Origin: Nitratireductor thuwali
GTDB taxonomy: Bacteria > Pseudomonadota > Alphaproteobacteria > Rhizobiales > Rhizobiaceae
Direction of reading: 5' to 3'
Length of the DNA: 64,000 nt
Assembly (NCBI RefSeq): GCF_036621415.1
Contig: NZ_CP030941.1
Span: 2,106,001-2,170,000, forward strand
Part shown: positions 48,057 through 56,860 of the stretch, in pieces
How the letters are laid out: each line of letters begins with the position of its first letter
Numbering within the stretch: position 1 is the stretch's first letter
Notes under the pieces: generated by a model
The model's input: the letters and a program-made list of their open reading frames with translations, nothing else
The model's database searches: none
What the model was told of the DNA's origin: nothing
Program-made: the position numbers and the translations under genes

Positions 48057-49409
48057 ATGAAGACCCCGCTGGCACACGGGTTGACGGCAGGCCTTTCGGG
48101 CGAGGAGACGAGCCTGACGGATCCCTTGACGGGGCTCGGCAACACGCATCGCTTTTTCGACAAGGTCAATCGCCTGATTGCCGATCGCGCCGACGACCCG
48201 GCACCGTTTGCCATCGGTGTGCTGGATCTCGATGGCTTCAAGCCCATCAACGATCTGTTTGGGCGCACGGCAGGCGACGAGATACTGCAGCAGGTGGCCA
48301 TGCGCCTGCGCGCCGCGATGGACGAGCATTCGACGGTGACCCGCATCGGTGCCGACGAGTTCGCCTTTCTTTATCCCATGGTCTTCAGCGAGGAGGCGGC
48401 CGCCGATCGCGCGAAGATGCTGATCGAGATCCTCTCGGCGCCCTACGACGTTGGCCACCGCACCGCACGCCTTTCTGCTTCGGCCGGCTGCTCGCTCTTC
48501 TACACGGAGGAGGAGACCACAGACCTTCTCCTGTCAAAGGCCGAGACGGCTCTTTACCAGGCAAAGCGCTCCGGCCGCGGTGTCGTGGTCGTCTACACCC
48601 GCGAGATGGAAGAGGCCGCCAAGCGCGTGACCCGCATCGAACAGGCACTGAGGCGGGCTGTCGCGGCCGGCGATGTGGAGGCTCATTTCCAGCCCATCGT
48701 CGACCTCGAAACCCGCCGCACGGTCGGCTTTGAAACGCTGGCTCGCTGGACGGACCACGATCTCGGCTCCATCTCGCCGGCGACCTTCATTCCGATCGCC
48801 GAAGAGCGCGGCATCATAGGCCCGCTCTCGCAACTTCTCTTGCGCAAGGCGACCGAGGCGGCACGCGACTGGCCGGAGCAACTGTTCCTGTCGTTCAATC
48901 TGTCGCCCTCGCAACTGGTGGACCACAATACCGGCCTGCAGATACTGGCGATACTGGAGCGCACGGGCTTCAACCCGCGCCGGCTGGAAATCGAAATCAC
49001 CGAAACCGGCCTGATGTCCGATCCGGCATCGGCGGAGAAGATCGTCGAAGACCTGCGGCGCATGGGCATCCGCATCTCCTTGGACGATTTCGGTACCGGC
49101 CAATCAAGTCTGGGCCGCCTGCGCGACTTCAAGTTCGATAAGCTCAAGATCGACCGCGCCTTCGTCTCCTCCATTCTCAACGACCGGCCTTCCGAGCACA
49201 TCATTCGCGCCATCCTCGCCATGTGCGAAGGGCTCGGCATGGACGTCGTTGCCGAAGGCATCGAGGAGGAAGCGCAGGCCGAAAGGCTGATCCAGTTCGG
49301 CTGCACTGGCGGGCAGGGTTATCTTTTTGGCAGACCCAAGGACGCCGAGGCGACATTGGGTTTTCTGCGATCGCGCCCCGGCGCGCAGTTGCGCAAGGTG
49401 GCCGGGTAG
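48057..49409 (+). CDS. GGDEF-EAL cyclic-di-GMP protein with altered GGDEF (GADEF) motif
   Basis: A 450-residue cytoplasmic protein with no membrane segment or sensory domain. GGDEF domain (about 20-180) has DPLTGLGN and LDLDGFKPIND but the active-site loop is GADEF (98-102). EAL domain (about 195-445) begins FQPIVDLETRRTVGFETLARW, so EAL reads ETL (226-228), keeping the metal-binding glutamate; NLSPSQL, EITETGLM, DDFGTGQSS, LKIDRAF and AEGIEEEAQ keep the other catalytic residues. The likely activity is c-di-GMP hydrolysis, with cyclase activity doubtful. ATG 48057 has AGGGA at six-base spacing; a TTG at 48036 is in frame but unsupported. Confidence 0.9.
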   Translation: MKTPLAHGLTAGLSGEETSLTDPLTGLGNTHRFFDKVNRLIADRADDPAPFAIGVLDLDGFKPINDLFGRTAGDEILQQVAMRLRAAMDEHSTVTRIGADEFAFLYPMVFSEEAAADRAKMLIEILSAPYDVGHRTARLSASAGCSLFYTEEETTDLLLSKAETALYQAKRSGRGVVVVYTREMEEAAKRVTRIEQALRRAVAAGDVEAHFQPIVDLETRRTVGFETLARWTDHDLGSISPATFIPIAEERGIIGPLSQLLLRKATEAARDWPEQLFLSFNLSPSQLVDHNTGLQILAILERTGFNPRRLEIEITETGLMSDPASAEKIVEDLRRMGIRISLDDFGTGQSSLGRLRDFKFDKLKIDRAFVSSILNDRPSEHIIRAILAMCEGLGMDVVAEGIEEEAQAERLIQFGCTGGQGYLFGRPKDAEATLGFLRSRPGAQLRKVAG

Positions 49410-49577
49410 AGGCGATCTGCTGCGGCGGAATGCCCTGGATCAACACCACTCTTGACTGTATCTGGATACGGACGGGCCAACGAACCGGCTTTCCGGGTCC
49501 GCCCGTTGCGCTAGATATCGGGGCCTTGCCGCCGGCCGGCGCAGCAATAATATTTTTTATTCGGGGAGTTGCCGCAG

Positions 49578-50342
49578 ATGACAAACGGCCGTTTTGCAGA
49601 TCTTGAGGGCGCATCGGTGCTCATTACCGGCGGAGGCTCCGGCATCGGCGCCGCGCTGACCGAGGGCTTCGTCGCCCAGGGGGCAAGGACGGCGTTCATC
49701 GACATCGACGCGGATGCCGGCCAGAGCCTGGTCGGCCGGTTAGGTGCGGCCCATGACAACGTCCCGCTGTTCCTGCACGCAGACCTGCGCGACGTGGAAG
49801 CGTTGCGTTCGTCCATCGCCCGGGCCGTGGAAAGCCACGGCCCCATCTCCGTGCTCGTCAACAATGCCGCGTGGGACGATCGGCATGAGATCGAGGACGT
49901 CACGCCCGAATACTGGGACAGGAACCAGGCGATCAATCTCCGCCATCAGTTCTTCGCAATCCAGGCGGTAACGCCTGACATGAAGAAGGCGGGTCGCGGC
50001 TCGATCGTCAATTTCACCTCCACCTCCTACATGATGAACCTTGGAACCCTGCCCGTCTATACGGCGGCCAAGGGGGGCGTGGTCGGGCTCACCAAGGGCC
50101 TCGCCGGCGCGTTGGGCCCGTACGGCATACGTGTCAACGCCATTGCGCCCGGCTGGGTGATGACGGAGCGTCAGAAGCAGCTATGGGTGACGGACGAGGG
50201 TTTGCAGGATACTTTGGAACAGCAATGCCTCAAGCGGCTCCTGCAACCTGAGGACATGGTGGGACCCTGCCTGTTCCTGGCATCCGGGGCATCCGCCGGC
50301 ATGACGGCGCAGACCATGATCGTCGATGGAGGCATCCAATGA
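49578..50342 (+). CDS. Short-chain dehydrogenase, probable sugar 1-dehydrogenase
   Basis: A 254-residue classical SDR. NAD(P) loop TGGGSGIG at 17-24, NNAA at 95-98, catalytic S148, Y161 and K165 (YTAAK), and PGWVMTERQ after the active site. The acidic residues after strand 2 (FIDIDADAG) favour NAD. It overlaps by four bases with an SMP-30-type lactonase gene, the standard pairing for oxidising an aldose to a lactone and then to an aldonic acid, so a sugar (arabinose, galactose, fucose or similar) is the likely substrate. ATG 49578 with GGGGAG nine bases upstream is used. Confidence 0.9.
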   Translation: MTNGRFADLEGASVLITGGGSGIGAALTEGFVAQGARTAFIDIDADAGQSLVGRLGAAHDNVPLFLHADLRDVEALRSSIARAVESHGPISVLVNNAAWDDRHEIEDVTPEYWDRNQAINLRHQFFAIQAVTPDMKKAGRGSIVNFTSTSYMMNLGTLPVYTAAKGGVVGLTKGLAGALGPYGIRVNAIAPGWVMTERQKQLWVTDEGLQDTLEQQCLKRLLQPEDMVGPCLFLASGASAGMTAQTMIVDGGIQ

Positions 50343-51217
50343 GCAGCACCGGCGTTTCCGTCCTTTGCGGTATCGCCTGCGAGCTTGGCGAAGGACCCGC
50401 TTACGATCCTGCGGCCGACACGCTTTTCTGGTTCGACATTCTGGGCCGGAAAATGATCGAGTTGCCGCTGGCCACGGGTGAGGCTCTCCAGCATGATCTG
50501 CCGGTCATGGCCAGCGCGCTCGCCATGGTCGACCACGCCCGCCAGCTCCTGGTGACCGAGACGGGCCTCCAGTTGCGCGACCGCAACACCGGCGATCTGA
50601 CGATGCTTCAGGAAGTGGAAACCGACCGGCCGAACATGCGCTCCAACGATGCACGGGTGCATCCTTGTGGCGCGCTATGGCTAGGCACGATGGGAAAGGC
50701 GGCGGAAGAGGGGGCCGGCGCTATCTACTGGTTCTACAAGGGGGAATTGCGCTGTCTCTACCCGCGCATTACAATTCCCAACTCGATCTGCTTTTCGCCG
50801 GACGGCGCGATCGCCTTCTTTGCCGACACCCGCGAGAACCGCCTCTACCGCGTCGCCTGCGACCCGGAACTCGGCCTGCCGGTCGACGACCCGATCCTCA
50901 CGATCGAAGGCAATGAAATGGCAGGAGGCATCGACGGTTCGGTGGTCGATGCGGAAGGCACGCTCTGGAACGCCCGGTGGGGTGGCGGGCGCATCGATGC
51001 CTGGTCCTCGTCGGGCGAGTTCATCCGCAGCATCGACATGCCCGCAAGCCAGGTGACGTGCCCGGTTTTCATCGGCCATGATGCCAGCCGCATGGCTGTG
51101 ACCAGTGCCCATGCGGGTTTGAGCGGCCAAGCGCGCGAGGCCGACTCCGATGCCGGCCGGACCTTCGTGCTTGAGCGGTCGTTCAATGGCCGCTTCGACC
51201 CGCCCGTCGTTCTATGA
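50339..51217 (+). CDS. SMP-30/gluconolactonase-family sugar lactonase
   Basis: A 292-residue six-bladed beta-propeller lactonase. The metal-site glutamate is in CELGEGPAYDP, with asparagine/aspartate ligands in DRPNMRSNDARVHPCGALWLGTM and IDGSVVDAEGTLWNARWGG, the family's usual positions. It hydrolyses aldonolactones. ATGA overlap with the SDR gene shows translational coupling, and the two form a short sugar-oxidation pathway. The transporter or dehydratase that would complete it is not in the window. Confidence 0.92.
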   Translation: MSSTGVSVLCGIACELGEGPAYDPAADTLFWFDILGRKMIELPLATGEALQHDLPVMASALAMVDHARQLLVTETGLQLRDRNTGDLTMLQEVETDRPNMRSNDARVHPCGALWLGTMGKAAEEGAGAIYWFYKGELRCLYPRITIPNSICFSPDGAIAFFADTRENRLYRVACDPELGLPVDDPILTIEGNEMAGGIDGSVVDAEGTLWNARWGGGRIDAWSSSGEFIRSIDMPASQVTCPVFIGHDASRMAVTSAHAGLSGQAREADSDAGRTFVLERSFNGRFDPPVVL

Positions 51218-51337
51218 AACGATTCCAGGCAAAGTGGAAGCCGGCCTTCTGTCCGGGAACTTATTAAAAACAATCGGTTGGGTCATATCGGCGCTTCTGT
51301 GAAGCCGCCGGGAGCAAACTGGAGTGACGCCCGCCGG

Positions 51338-52096
51338 TCAGTGGGGGCGGTAGCGGATCGTTTCGAAACGTGCCGACAGCGCATCGTAGATGAGGAGACG
51401 GCCGAGCAACGGGTCACCGGTGCCGGTGATCAGCTTGATCGCCTCCATGGCCTCTAGCGCGCCCATGACGCCAGTGAGCGCTCCGACGATGCCTGCCTCC
51501 GCGCAAGATGGCACCAGGCCCGCTGGAGGGGCTTCGGGGAAGAGATCGCGGAAGGAAGGCAGGCGGGCGCCGTCCTTGTCGAGGGCAAAAGGCTTAAGCA
51601 CGGTGATGGTGCCGTCGAATCGGCCCACAGCGGCAGTCACGAGCGGCTTTTCTGTCGCCGCGCAGGCGTCGGCCAGCGCATAGCGCGCCTCGAAATTGTC
51701 GGAGCCGTCGATCGCCAGGTCATACTGCGCGACCAGCGCTTCGGCGTTGCCGGCATCCAGACGCAGTTCATGCCCTTCGACATTCACATGCGGGTTCAGG
51801 CGGCCGATGGCCTCGCGCGCACTGCGCGTCTTGAGCGTGCCTATGGTCTCGGCGCTGTGGATGACCTGGCGCTGGAGGTTGGAAAGCGACACTGTGTCGT
51901 GGTCGACGATACCCAATGTGCCCACGCCGGCGGCGGCAAGATACTGCAGCACCGGGGCGCCAAGCCCGCCGGCGCCCAGCACCAGGACGCGCGCTCGCTT
52001 CAGCTTCTGCTGTCCGGCGCCGCCGATCTCCGGCAGCACGATGTGCCTGGCGTAGCGCTCCAGCTCTTCGTCGCTCAGCCTGGTTCGATCGGTCAT
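51338..52096 (-). CDS. ThiF/MoeB-family adenylyltransferase lacking the zinc cysteines
   Basis: A 252-residue E1-like enzyme: start SDEELERYARHIVLPEIGG, ATP loop VLGAGGLGAPVLQYL, the arginine finger motif SNLQRQVIH, and acyl-adenylate aspartate in IDGSDNFEARY. The C-terminal catalytic cysteine is retained in VPSCAEAGIVGALTGVMG. MoeB/ThiF normally bind structural zinc with two CxxC pairs; here the first pair (CYRCL in MoeB) reads SFRDL and the last is also absent. It would activate the C-terminus of MoaD, ThiS or a related sulfur carrier; no such carrier gene is next to it. No rhodanese domain. ATG 52096 chosen by family alignment. Confidence 0.88.
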   Translation of the reverse strand: MTDRTRLSDEELERYARHIVLPEIGGAGQQKLKRARVLVLGAGGLGAPVLQYLAAAGVGTLGIVDHDTVSLSNLQRQVIHSAETIGTLKTRSAREAIGRLNPHVNVEGHELRLDAGNAEALVAQYDLAIDGSDNFEARYALADACAATEKPLVTAAVGRFDGTITVLKPFALDKDGARLPSFRDLFPEAPPAGLVPSCAEAGIVGALTGVMGALEAMEAIKLITGTGDPLLGRLLIYDALSARFETIRYRPH

Positions 52097-52174
52097 GGTG
52101 GGCACAATAGGGCAATTTCGCAAGAAAGGGGAACCGGTTCTGATCCAGACTGTGAACCAAACCGGCGGAAGGGG

Positions 52175-52996
52175 CTAGTTTCGCTTCTCGTCTTCGCTGG
52201 CGATCTGGGCCCACGAATTGTTCTGGGCGAGCATGGAGCGCAGATAGGCTACATTGGCTTCGGCCTGGTCGGGCGAAAGTTCCTGGCGCGCGATCTTTTC
52301 GGCGTCGGAGAAGCGGCCTTGCAGCCCGATCACCAGGGCCAGGTTTTGGCGCACCCGGCTGTCGGCACCGGGGGCTGCGGCAGCCTGGCTCATGTATTTC
52401 TCTGCGGTCTGAAGGTCGCCTTCCAGCAGGTAGGACATGCCCATATTCGACAGGATCGAGGGTTCGTCGGGCTTCATGCCGAGAGCGCGCTGATAGAGGT
52501 CGCGCGCGGCCGCAGCCTGCCCGAGCTGGTCGAGAATCGCCCCTTCGGCCGACAGCAACCGCCAATCCGGGTATTCCGGCGTCTGGGCGCGGCGAACCGC
52601 GTCGAGGGCCGGCTCCAGCTCGCCGGCCGCGGCAAGCGCCTTTCCGTAGGCGGCCAGCACGTCGCGATCCTTGGAATAATCGATCGCCAGCTTGCGCATG
52701 ACGGCAAGCGACTGATCGGTGTGGCCGCTCATCTGGAGGATCGAGGCATAACGCAGGGCGACCGGCTTATCCTTCGGGTTCTGCGCATAGCGCTTGCCGA
52801 GGCTGGATGCAGCTTGCTGGAGTTCGGATGCGGACATGGAATCGATCGGCCGCTCGGCCATGCGCCCGATCGAGCCGGTGGTTATCTGGCTGACCTTGCG
52901 GCTGGCCGCGCACCCGGCGACGCTGAACGCCACTATGAGCGTCGCCGCCACTGTCGCCATGCGCCTGGCGCTTGCCCCCAAAGCCCTTGTAGCCAT
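52175..52996 (-). CDS. TPR lipoprotein (TadD-like)
   Basis: A 273-residue lipoprotein with a lipobox VAGC (C29) after a hydrophobic stretch (TLIVAFSVAG), followed by four or five tetratricopeptide repeats from about residue 60 to 240 (for example LSNMGMSYLLEGDLQTAEKY). It resembles TadD, the Tad/Flp pilus assembly lipoprotein, though no other tad genes are in the window, so that role is uncertain. ATG 52996 is used because AGGAGGG lies about eight bases upstream. It is divergent from the aminopeptidase gene, with 106 bases between, including two TTAA sequences 13 bases apart. Confidence 0.82.
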   Translation of the reverse strand: MATRALGASARRMATVAATLIVAFSVAGCAASRKVSQITTGSIGRMAERPIDSMSASELQQAASSLGKRYAQNPKDKPVALRYASILQMSGHTDQSLAVMRKLAIDYSKDRDVLAAYGKALAAAGELEPALDAVRRAQTPEYPDWRLLSAEGAILDQLGQAAAARDLYQRALGMKPDEPSILSNMGMSYLLEGDLQTAEKYMSQAAAAPGADSRVRQNLALVIGLQGRFSDAEKIARQELSPDQAEANVAYLRSMLAQNNSWAQIASEDEKRN

Positions 52997-53102
52997 CCCG
53001 CCGGCCCTCCTGAACTGAACCATTCACACGCATAAGTATTCCGTTAACCCTAATGGAATGTTAATCACGGGCCTCGCTGCCACAGTTCAAGGACGCCGTC
53101 TC

Positions 53103-54467
53103 ATGCCTCTGACTCTCGCAAGCGCCAGAGAAGCGCATTCGCGCCCCGTCTACCTGGTCGCGGACGAAAAGCTGGAGCAAAGTGGCGCCGGCGAGGCTGC
53201 CCTCGCATGGGCACAGGCAAACGGCTTTTCCGGTGGAAGCGGCGAACTGCTCGCCTTTCCGGATGACGACGGAGCGCTGGCCGGCGTCTTCTTCGGCCTG
53301 GGCAAGGCCCCAGCCCCGCTGGCGCTGGGCCGTCTGGCGCGGCTGCTGCCGGAAGGCGCGTGGCATTTCGCCACTGCACCGGAAGACCCGAACCTGGCAG
53401 CCCTGGCGCTTGTGCTCGGCAGCTACGCCTTCACCCGCTATGGCAAGAAACCGACACGCGACGTGCGCTTTGCCGCGCCCGAAGGCGCCGATGTCGAGGC
53501 GGCGGTGCGTCTTGCTGAAGGCGTGTTCCTTGCGCGCGACCTCATCAACACGCCGGCCAACGACATGGGGCCGGACGCATTGGAAGAAGCGGCTCACCGG
53601 CTTGGCCAGGCATTCAACGCCAAGGTCAGCGCCGTGCGCGGCGACGAACTGTTGGCCAATAATCTTCCCATGATCCACGCGGTCGGACGGGCGGCCGAAC
53701 AGGCTCCCCGTCTGATCGACCTCCAATGGGGCCAGGAAGGCGCGCCGAAGGTGACGCTGGTAGGCAAGGGCGTTTGCTTCGACACAGGCGGGCTCGACAT
53801 CAAGCCGGCCAGCGGCATGCTGCTCATGAAGAAGGACATGGGCGGGGCCGCAAACGTTCTGGGCCTCGCCCGGATGATCATGGCCGCGCGCCTGCCGGTC
53901 AGGCTGCGTGTCCTCATTCCGGCGGTGGAGAATGCCATTTCCGGAAACGCTTTCCGGCCGAGCGACATTCTAACCAGCCGCAAGGGTCTGACCGTCGAGA
54001 TAGGCAACACCGATGCGGAAGGTAGGCTCGTGCTGGCCGACGCTCTGGCGCTGGGCGACGAGGAAGCGCCGGAGATCGTGATCGACATGGCGACGCTGAC
54101 CGGTGCGGCTCGCGTTGCGCTCGGTCCCGATCTGCCGCCTTTCTTTACGCATGACGAAACGCTGGCCTCTGCGCTTACCGACGCGGGCGAGGCGGTGGCG
54201 GATCCCATGTGGCGCATGCCCCTGTGGCGCCCTTACGCCGAAAAGCTCAATTCCCGCGTGGCGGACTTGAACAATGTCACTTCAGACGGCTTCGCAGGAT
54301 CGGTCACGGCGGCGCTGTTTCTCGAGCGTTTCGTGGAAAAAGCAAAGAGCTGGGCGCATTTCGACATTTATGGCTGGAATCCCAACGAAAAACCGGCTGC
54401 GCCGGTGGGCGGAGAAGCCCAGGCTATCCGTGCCATCGAGCGTGTGCTGCGGGAGCGCTTCGGCTGA
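53103..54467 (+). CDS. M17-family leucyl aminopeptidase-like protein
   Basis: A 454-residue cytosolic aminopeptidase, somewhat shorter than PepA (about 500). The two-zinc centre is visible as VGKGVCFDTGGLDIKPASGMLLMKKDM (first part carries lysine and aspartate ligands) and NTDAEGRLVLADAL, the M17 signature; the C-terminal VGGEAQAIRAIERV is also typical. It removes N-terminal residues from peptides. The second in-frame start 53103 (MPLTLASAR) with AAGGAC upstream is preferred over 53058. A MarR regulator gene follows after 61 bases. Confidence 0.9.
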   Translation: MPLTLASAREAHSRPVYLVADEKLEQSGAGEAALAWAQANGFSGGSGELLAFPDDDGALAGVFFGLGKAPAPLALGRLARLLPEGAWHFATAPEDPNLAALALVLGSYAFTRYGKKPTRDVRFAAPEGADVEAAVRLAEGVFLARDLINTPANDMGPDALEEAAHRLGQAFNAKVSAVRGDELLANNLPMIHAVGRAAEQAPRLIDLQWGQEGAPKVTLVGKGVCFDTGGLDIKPASGMLLMKKDMGGAANVLGLARMIMAARLPVRLRVLIPAVENAISGNAFRPSDILTSRKGLTVEIGNTDAEGRLVLADALALGDEEAPEIVIDMATLTGAARVALGPDLPPFFTHDETLASALTDAGEAVADPMWRMPLWRPYAEKLNSRVADLNNVTSDGFAGSVTAALFLERFVEKAKSWAHFDIYGWNPNEKPAAPVGGEAQAIRAIERVLRERFG

Positions 54468-54528
54468 GCCTCCTTCGGGATCTTGCCAAGGCCGTGAATC
54501 ACCGGCAGACTGATACGCATCCGAAACG

Positions 54529-54894
54529 ATGCGGACGAATACCATGCCGGTGCCGCTCAGGCCGAGCCAGGCTCTCAGACTATGGCAGCAGGTGTGTCTG
54601 GCGGAGGTGACGGCAGACATGCCCGACCTCACCCAGCGGCAGACGGCCATCCTGCTGACGGTCTATCTCGATCCGCCGCCGCACACGGTGCGCGGACTGG
54701 CGGAAAAGCTGAAGGTTACGAAACCGGTGATCACGCGGGCGCTCGACACGATGGGCAGTCTCAAATTCGTCTCACGCCATCGCGACGAGCGCGATCGCCG
54801 CAGCGTTCTGGTGAAGCGGACGGTGGAGGGTGCGTTGTTCGTCGAACGGTTCGGCGACCAGATCATCGCCAAGGCAGCGGAGTTGCCGACATGA
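54529..54894 (+). CDS. MarR-family transcriptional regulator
   Basis: A 121-residue winged-helix protein: helix-turn-helix in HTVRGLAEKLKVTKPVITRALDTM and the wing SRHRDERDRRSVLV, the MarR signature with its conserved DxRDxR arginines. MarR proteins act as dimers that lose DNA binding on contact with phenolics or oxidants; the ligand is unknown. The start is uncertain: ATG 54529 or 54544, neither with a good ribosome-binding site. The stop overlaps the NlpC/P60 start (ATGA), so it may regulate that operon. Confidence 0.85.
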   Translation: MRTNTMPVPLRPSQALRLWQQVCLAEVTADMPDLTQRQTAILLTVYLDPPPHTVRGLAEKLKVTKPVITRALDTMGSLKFVSRHRDERDRRSVLVKRTVEGALFVERFGDQIIAKAAELPT

Positions 54895-55754
54895 ACGCGA
54901 CCGGCATGCCCGGGCTGGACCGCAGGCTCCACGCCTATCGTCCGGACCTGGCCGACGAGAGCCTGCGCGGGAAGGTTCAGGCGCAGCGCTATATCGCTGG
55001 CCGGCCAGCGCGCGTTGCGCAGCCGGTAGCCGACCTTCGTTCCGCCCCCCGCTTCGACGCGGGGATCGATACCCAGCTTCTTTGCGGCGACGATGTGCTG
55101 GTTTTCGAGGAGCGGGAGGGTTGGGCGTGGGTCCAGTCCCGGCGCGATTCCTATGTGGGCTACGTGCCTGCCGAGGCGTTGGGACCCGAAGGCAAAGCGC
55201 CGACTCATATCGTGACCGTCCCCCGCAGCTTCGTCTATCCCGCGCCGGAGTTGAAAATGCCTCCCGTCCGCGCTCATTCGATGGGCGCGCGCCTGTGTGT
55301 CATGGGCAGGGAGGAAAGGCGCGGCACACGCTACGCCCTGCTCGCCTCCGGCGAGGCGATGATAGCCGGACATTTGCGGCCGGTGCCGGAGGCGGAGGCG
55401 GACTACGTCGCGGCCGCCGAGCAGTTCCTGCACACGCCCTATCTCTGGGGCGGCGCAAGCGGCTTCGGCATCGATTGCTCGGGACTGGTGCAGCTGAGCC
55501 TCTTCATGGCGGGGCGGAACGTCGTGCGCGATACCGACATGCAAGCCGCATCGCTGGGGAAAGCCATCGATCCGAACGTCTTGCGACGGGGCGATCTGGT
55601 GTTCTGGAAAGGCCACGTGGCGATCATGACCGACGGGAAGAACATGATCCACGCCAACGGGCATACGATGACCGTAGCCCATGAGCGGCTCGACGAGGCG
55701 GTGGCGCGCATCGCGCGGCTCTACGGGCAACCGACGGGCTATCGCCGGCCGTGA
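54891..55754 (+). CDS. NlpC/P60 cysteine peptidase with SH3-like domains
   Basis: A 287-residue protein. Two bacterial SH3-like segments (about 40-95 and 105-165) precede the NlpC/P60 domain with catalytic cysteine in GFGIDCSGLVQ, histidine in WKGHVAIMTDG and a third polar residue in IHANGH. Such enzymes cleave the D-gamma-glutamyl-diaminopimelate bond of peptidoglycan or process wall peptides like the dipeptidyl-peptidase VI group. No signal peptide is apparent, so it likely acts on cytoplasmic muropeptides in recycling. Translationally coupled to the MarR gene; the stop is three bases from the convergent DUF1513 gene. Confidence 0.9.
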   Translation: MNATGMPGLDRRLHAYRPDLADESLRGKVQAQRYIAGRPARVAQPVADLRSAPRFDAGIDTQLLCGDDVLVFEEREGWAWVQSRRDSYVGYVPAEALGPEGKAPTHIVTVPRSFVYPAPELKMPPVRAHSMGARLCVMGREERRGTRYALLASGEAMIAGHLRPVPEAEADYVAAAEQFLHTPYLWGGASGFGIDCSGLVQLSLFMAGRNVVRDTDMQAASLGKAIDPNVLRRGDLVFWKGHVAIMTDGKNMIHANGHTMTVAHERLDEAVARIARLYGQPTGYRRP

Positions 55755-55756
55755 TT

Positions 55757-56860
55757 CTACAGCCGCCTTAGATGATTGTCCCAGGATGGCTTGTCCGTGT
55801 CCGGCGGGCGCAGCGGTAAGATGATGTCCGGCCCGGCTTTGACGACCGCGCCGCGTCCGCTGGTGGCAAGCACCGAACCCCGGTCAAACGGAGCGATCCC
55901 GCAGCCGTCGGCGAGTTCGCGCTGGCCGAGATGTCGGCCCGTCGCCGTGTCCCAGAACACGACAAGCCCACCATGCGGGCTCGACGTGGCCAGCACGTCG
56001 CCCGAAGCATCGACCGCCAACGAGCCGACATAATTGCGCATGCGGCGCTGGGTCTCGGAAGGCGCGGGGAAAAGTTCGACCTCCCGGCCGCGCCGGTGGC
56101 GGCCCACCAGGGGTGGCCGCTCCCCAGCCTCGCCCTGGTACTGGCAGCCGAACCAGACACGGCCTGCCCCGTCGACTGCCATATGGCGGATGGAAAGCTG
56201 ACGCAGTTCCGGGGCGAGTTCGGCCTTGTCGATCACCCCGCCGGAAGCGATATCGACATAGGTCAGGCTCGGCCTCATGGTCGCTAGGTTGAGCTTGGAG
56301 CGCCCATAGTCGGGATGGGTGAGGATGCCGCCATTGGCGACGCACAGCGTCTTGCCATCGCCCGCCAGCACCACCTCATGCGGGCCGATGCCATCGGTCG
56401 CAAATTCCCCGATGCGGCGAAAGCGGTCGGTCGCATCATAGATGCCGGCGACGCCGCGGCCGGCCTCATAGTCGTTCTCGGTGGCCAGCATCAGCCGGCC
56501 GTCGGGCGTGAATATGCCATGGCCGAAGAAATGGCGGTTGTCGGCGGCGGCAATGGCCACGGGCTCGCCGCCTGCCATGCCGAATGCCACCGCGAAACGC
56601 CCCGGCGAGCGCGCGAAGGCGACGGCGCGGCGGCGCGGGGCATCGATGGCGAAGGAGTGGCCGCGCGCCTCGAGCGGCAGCACGAGGACATCGCGCGCCT
56701 TCTCGTCGATGACCGCCGCCTCGTAGCGCCCACCGTTCAGTCGCGCGCCGAGGAACAGGGCGCCGTCGCCCATACCGGCGTCCGCGAATGCTCGCGGCGC
56801 TGCCGCGGCGCTGCCCGCGAGCGTCAAAAACGTGCGCCTGTCAATCGCCGTCGAGCGCAT
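55757..56860 (-). CDS. DUF1513 periplasmic beta-propeller protein of the iron operon
   Basis: A 367-residue protein with a twin-arginine-like leader (DRRTFLTLAGSAAAAPRAFA) and a DUF1513 domain, predicted seven-bladed propeller (repeats such as FTPDGRLMLATENDY and LAVDASGDVLATSS). Function unknown; it is regularly the last gene of imelysin/di-haem operons, as here. Its start overlaps the end of the second imelysin gene by 20 bases, so the whole group is surely one transcript. Probable periplasmic location after Tat export. Confidence 0.85.
   Translation of the reverse strand: MRSTAIDRRTFLTLAGSAAAAPRAFADAGMGDGALFLGARLNGGRYEAAVIDEKARDVLVLPLEARGHSFAIDAPRRRAVAFARSPGRFAVAFGMAGGEPVAIAAADNRHFFGHGIFTPDGRLMLATENDYEAGRGVAGIYDATDRFRRIGEFATDGIGPHEVVLAGDGKTLCVANGGILTHPDYGRSKLNLATMRPSLTYVDIASGGVIDKAELAPELRQLSIRHMAVDGAGRVWFGCQYQGEAGERPPLVGRHRRGREVELFPAPSETQRRMRNYVGSLAVDASGDVLATSSPHGGLVVFWDTATGRHLGQRELADGCGIAPFDRGSVLATSGRGAVVKAGPDIILPLRPPDTDKPSWDNHLRRL

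Noticed and set aside
49480..49560. ACGGGC/GCCCGT inverted repeat between the GGDEF-EAL and SDR genes as a terminator
   Set aside because: Only six pairs, a loop of over 20 bases and no T-run at the right place.
53044..53064. TTAA...TTAA before the aminopeptidase as a CtrA site
   Set aside because: The spacer is 13 bases, not seven, so it does not fit the consensus.
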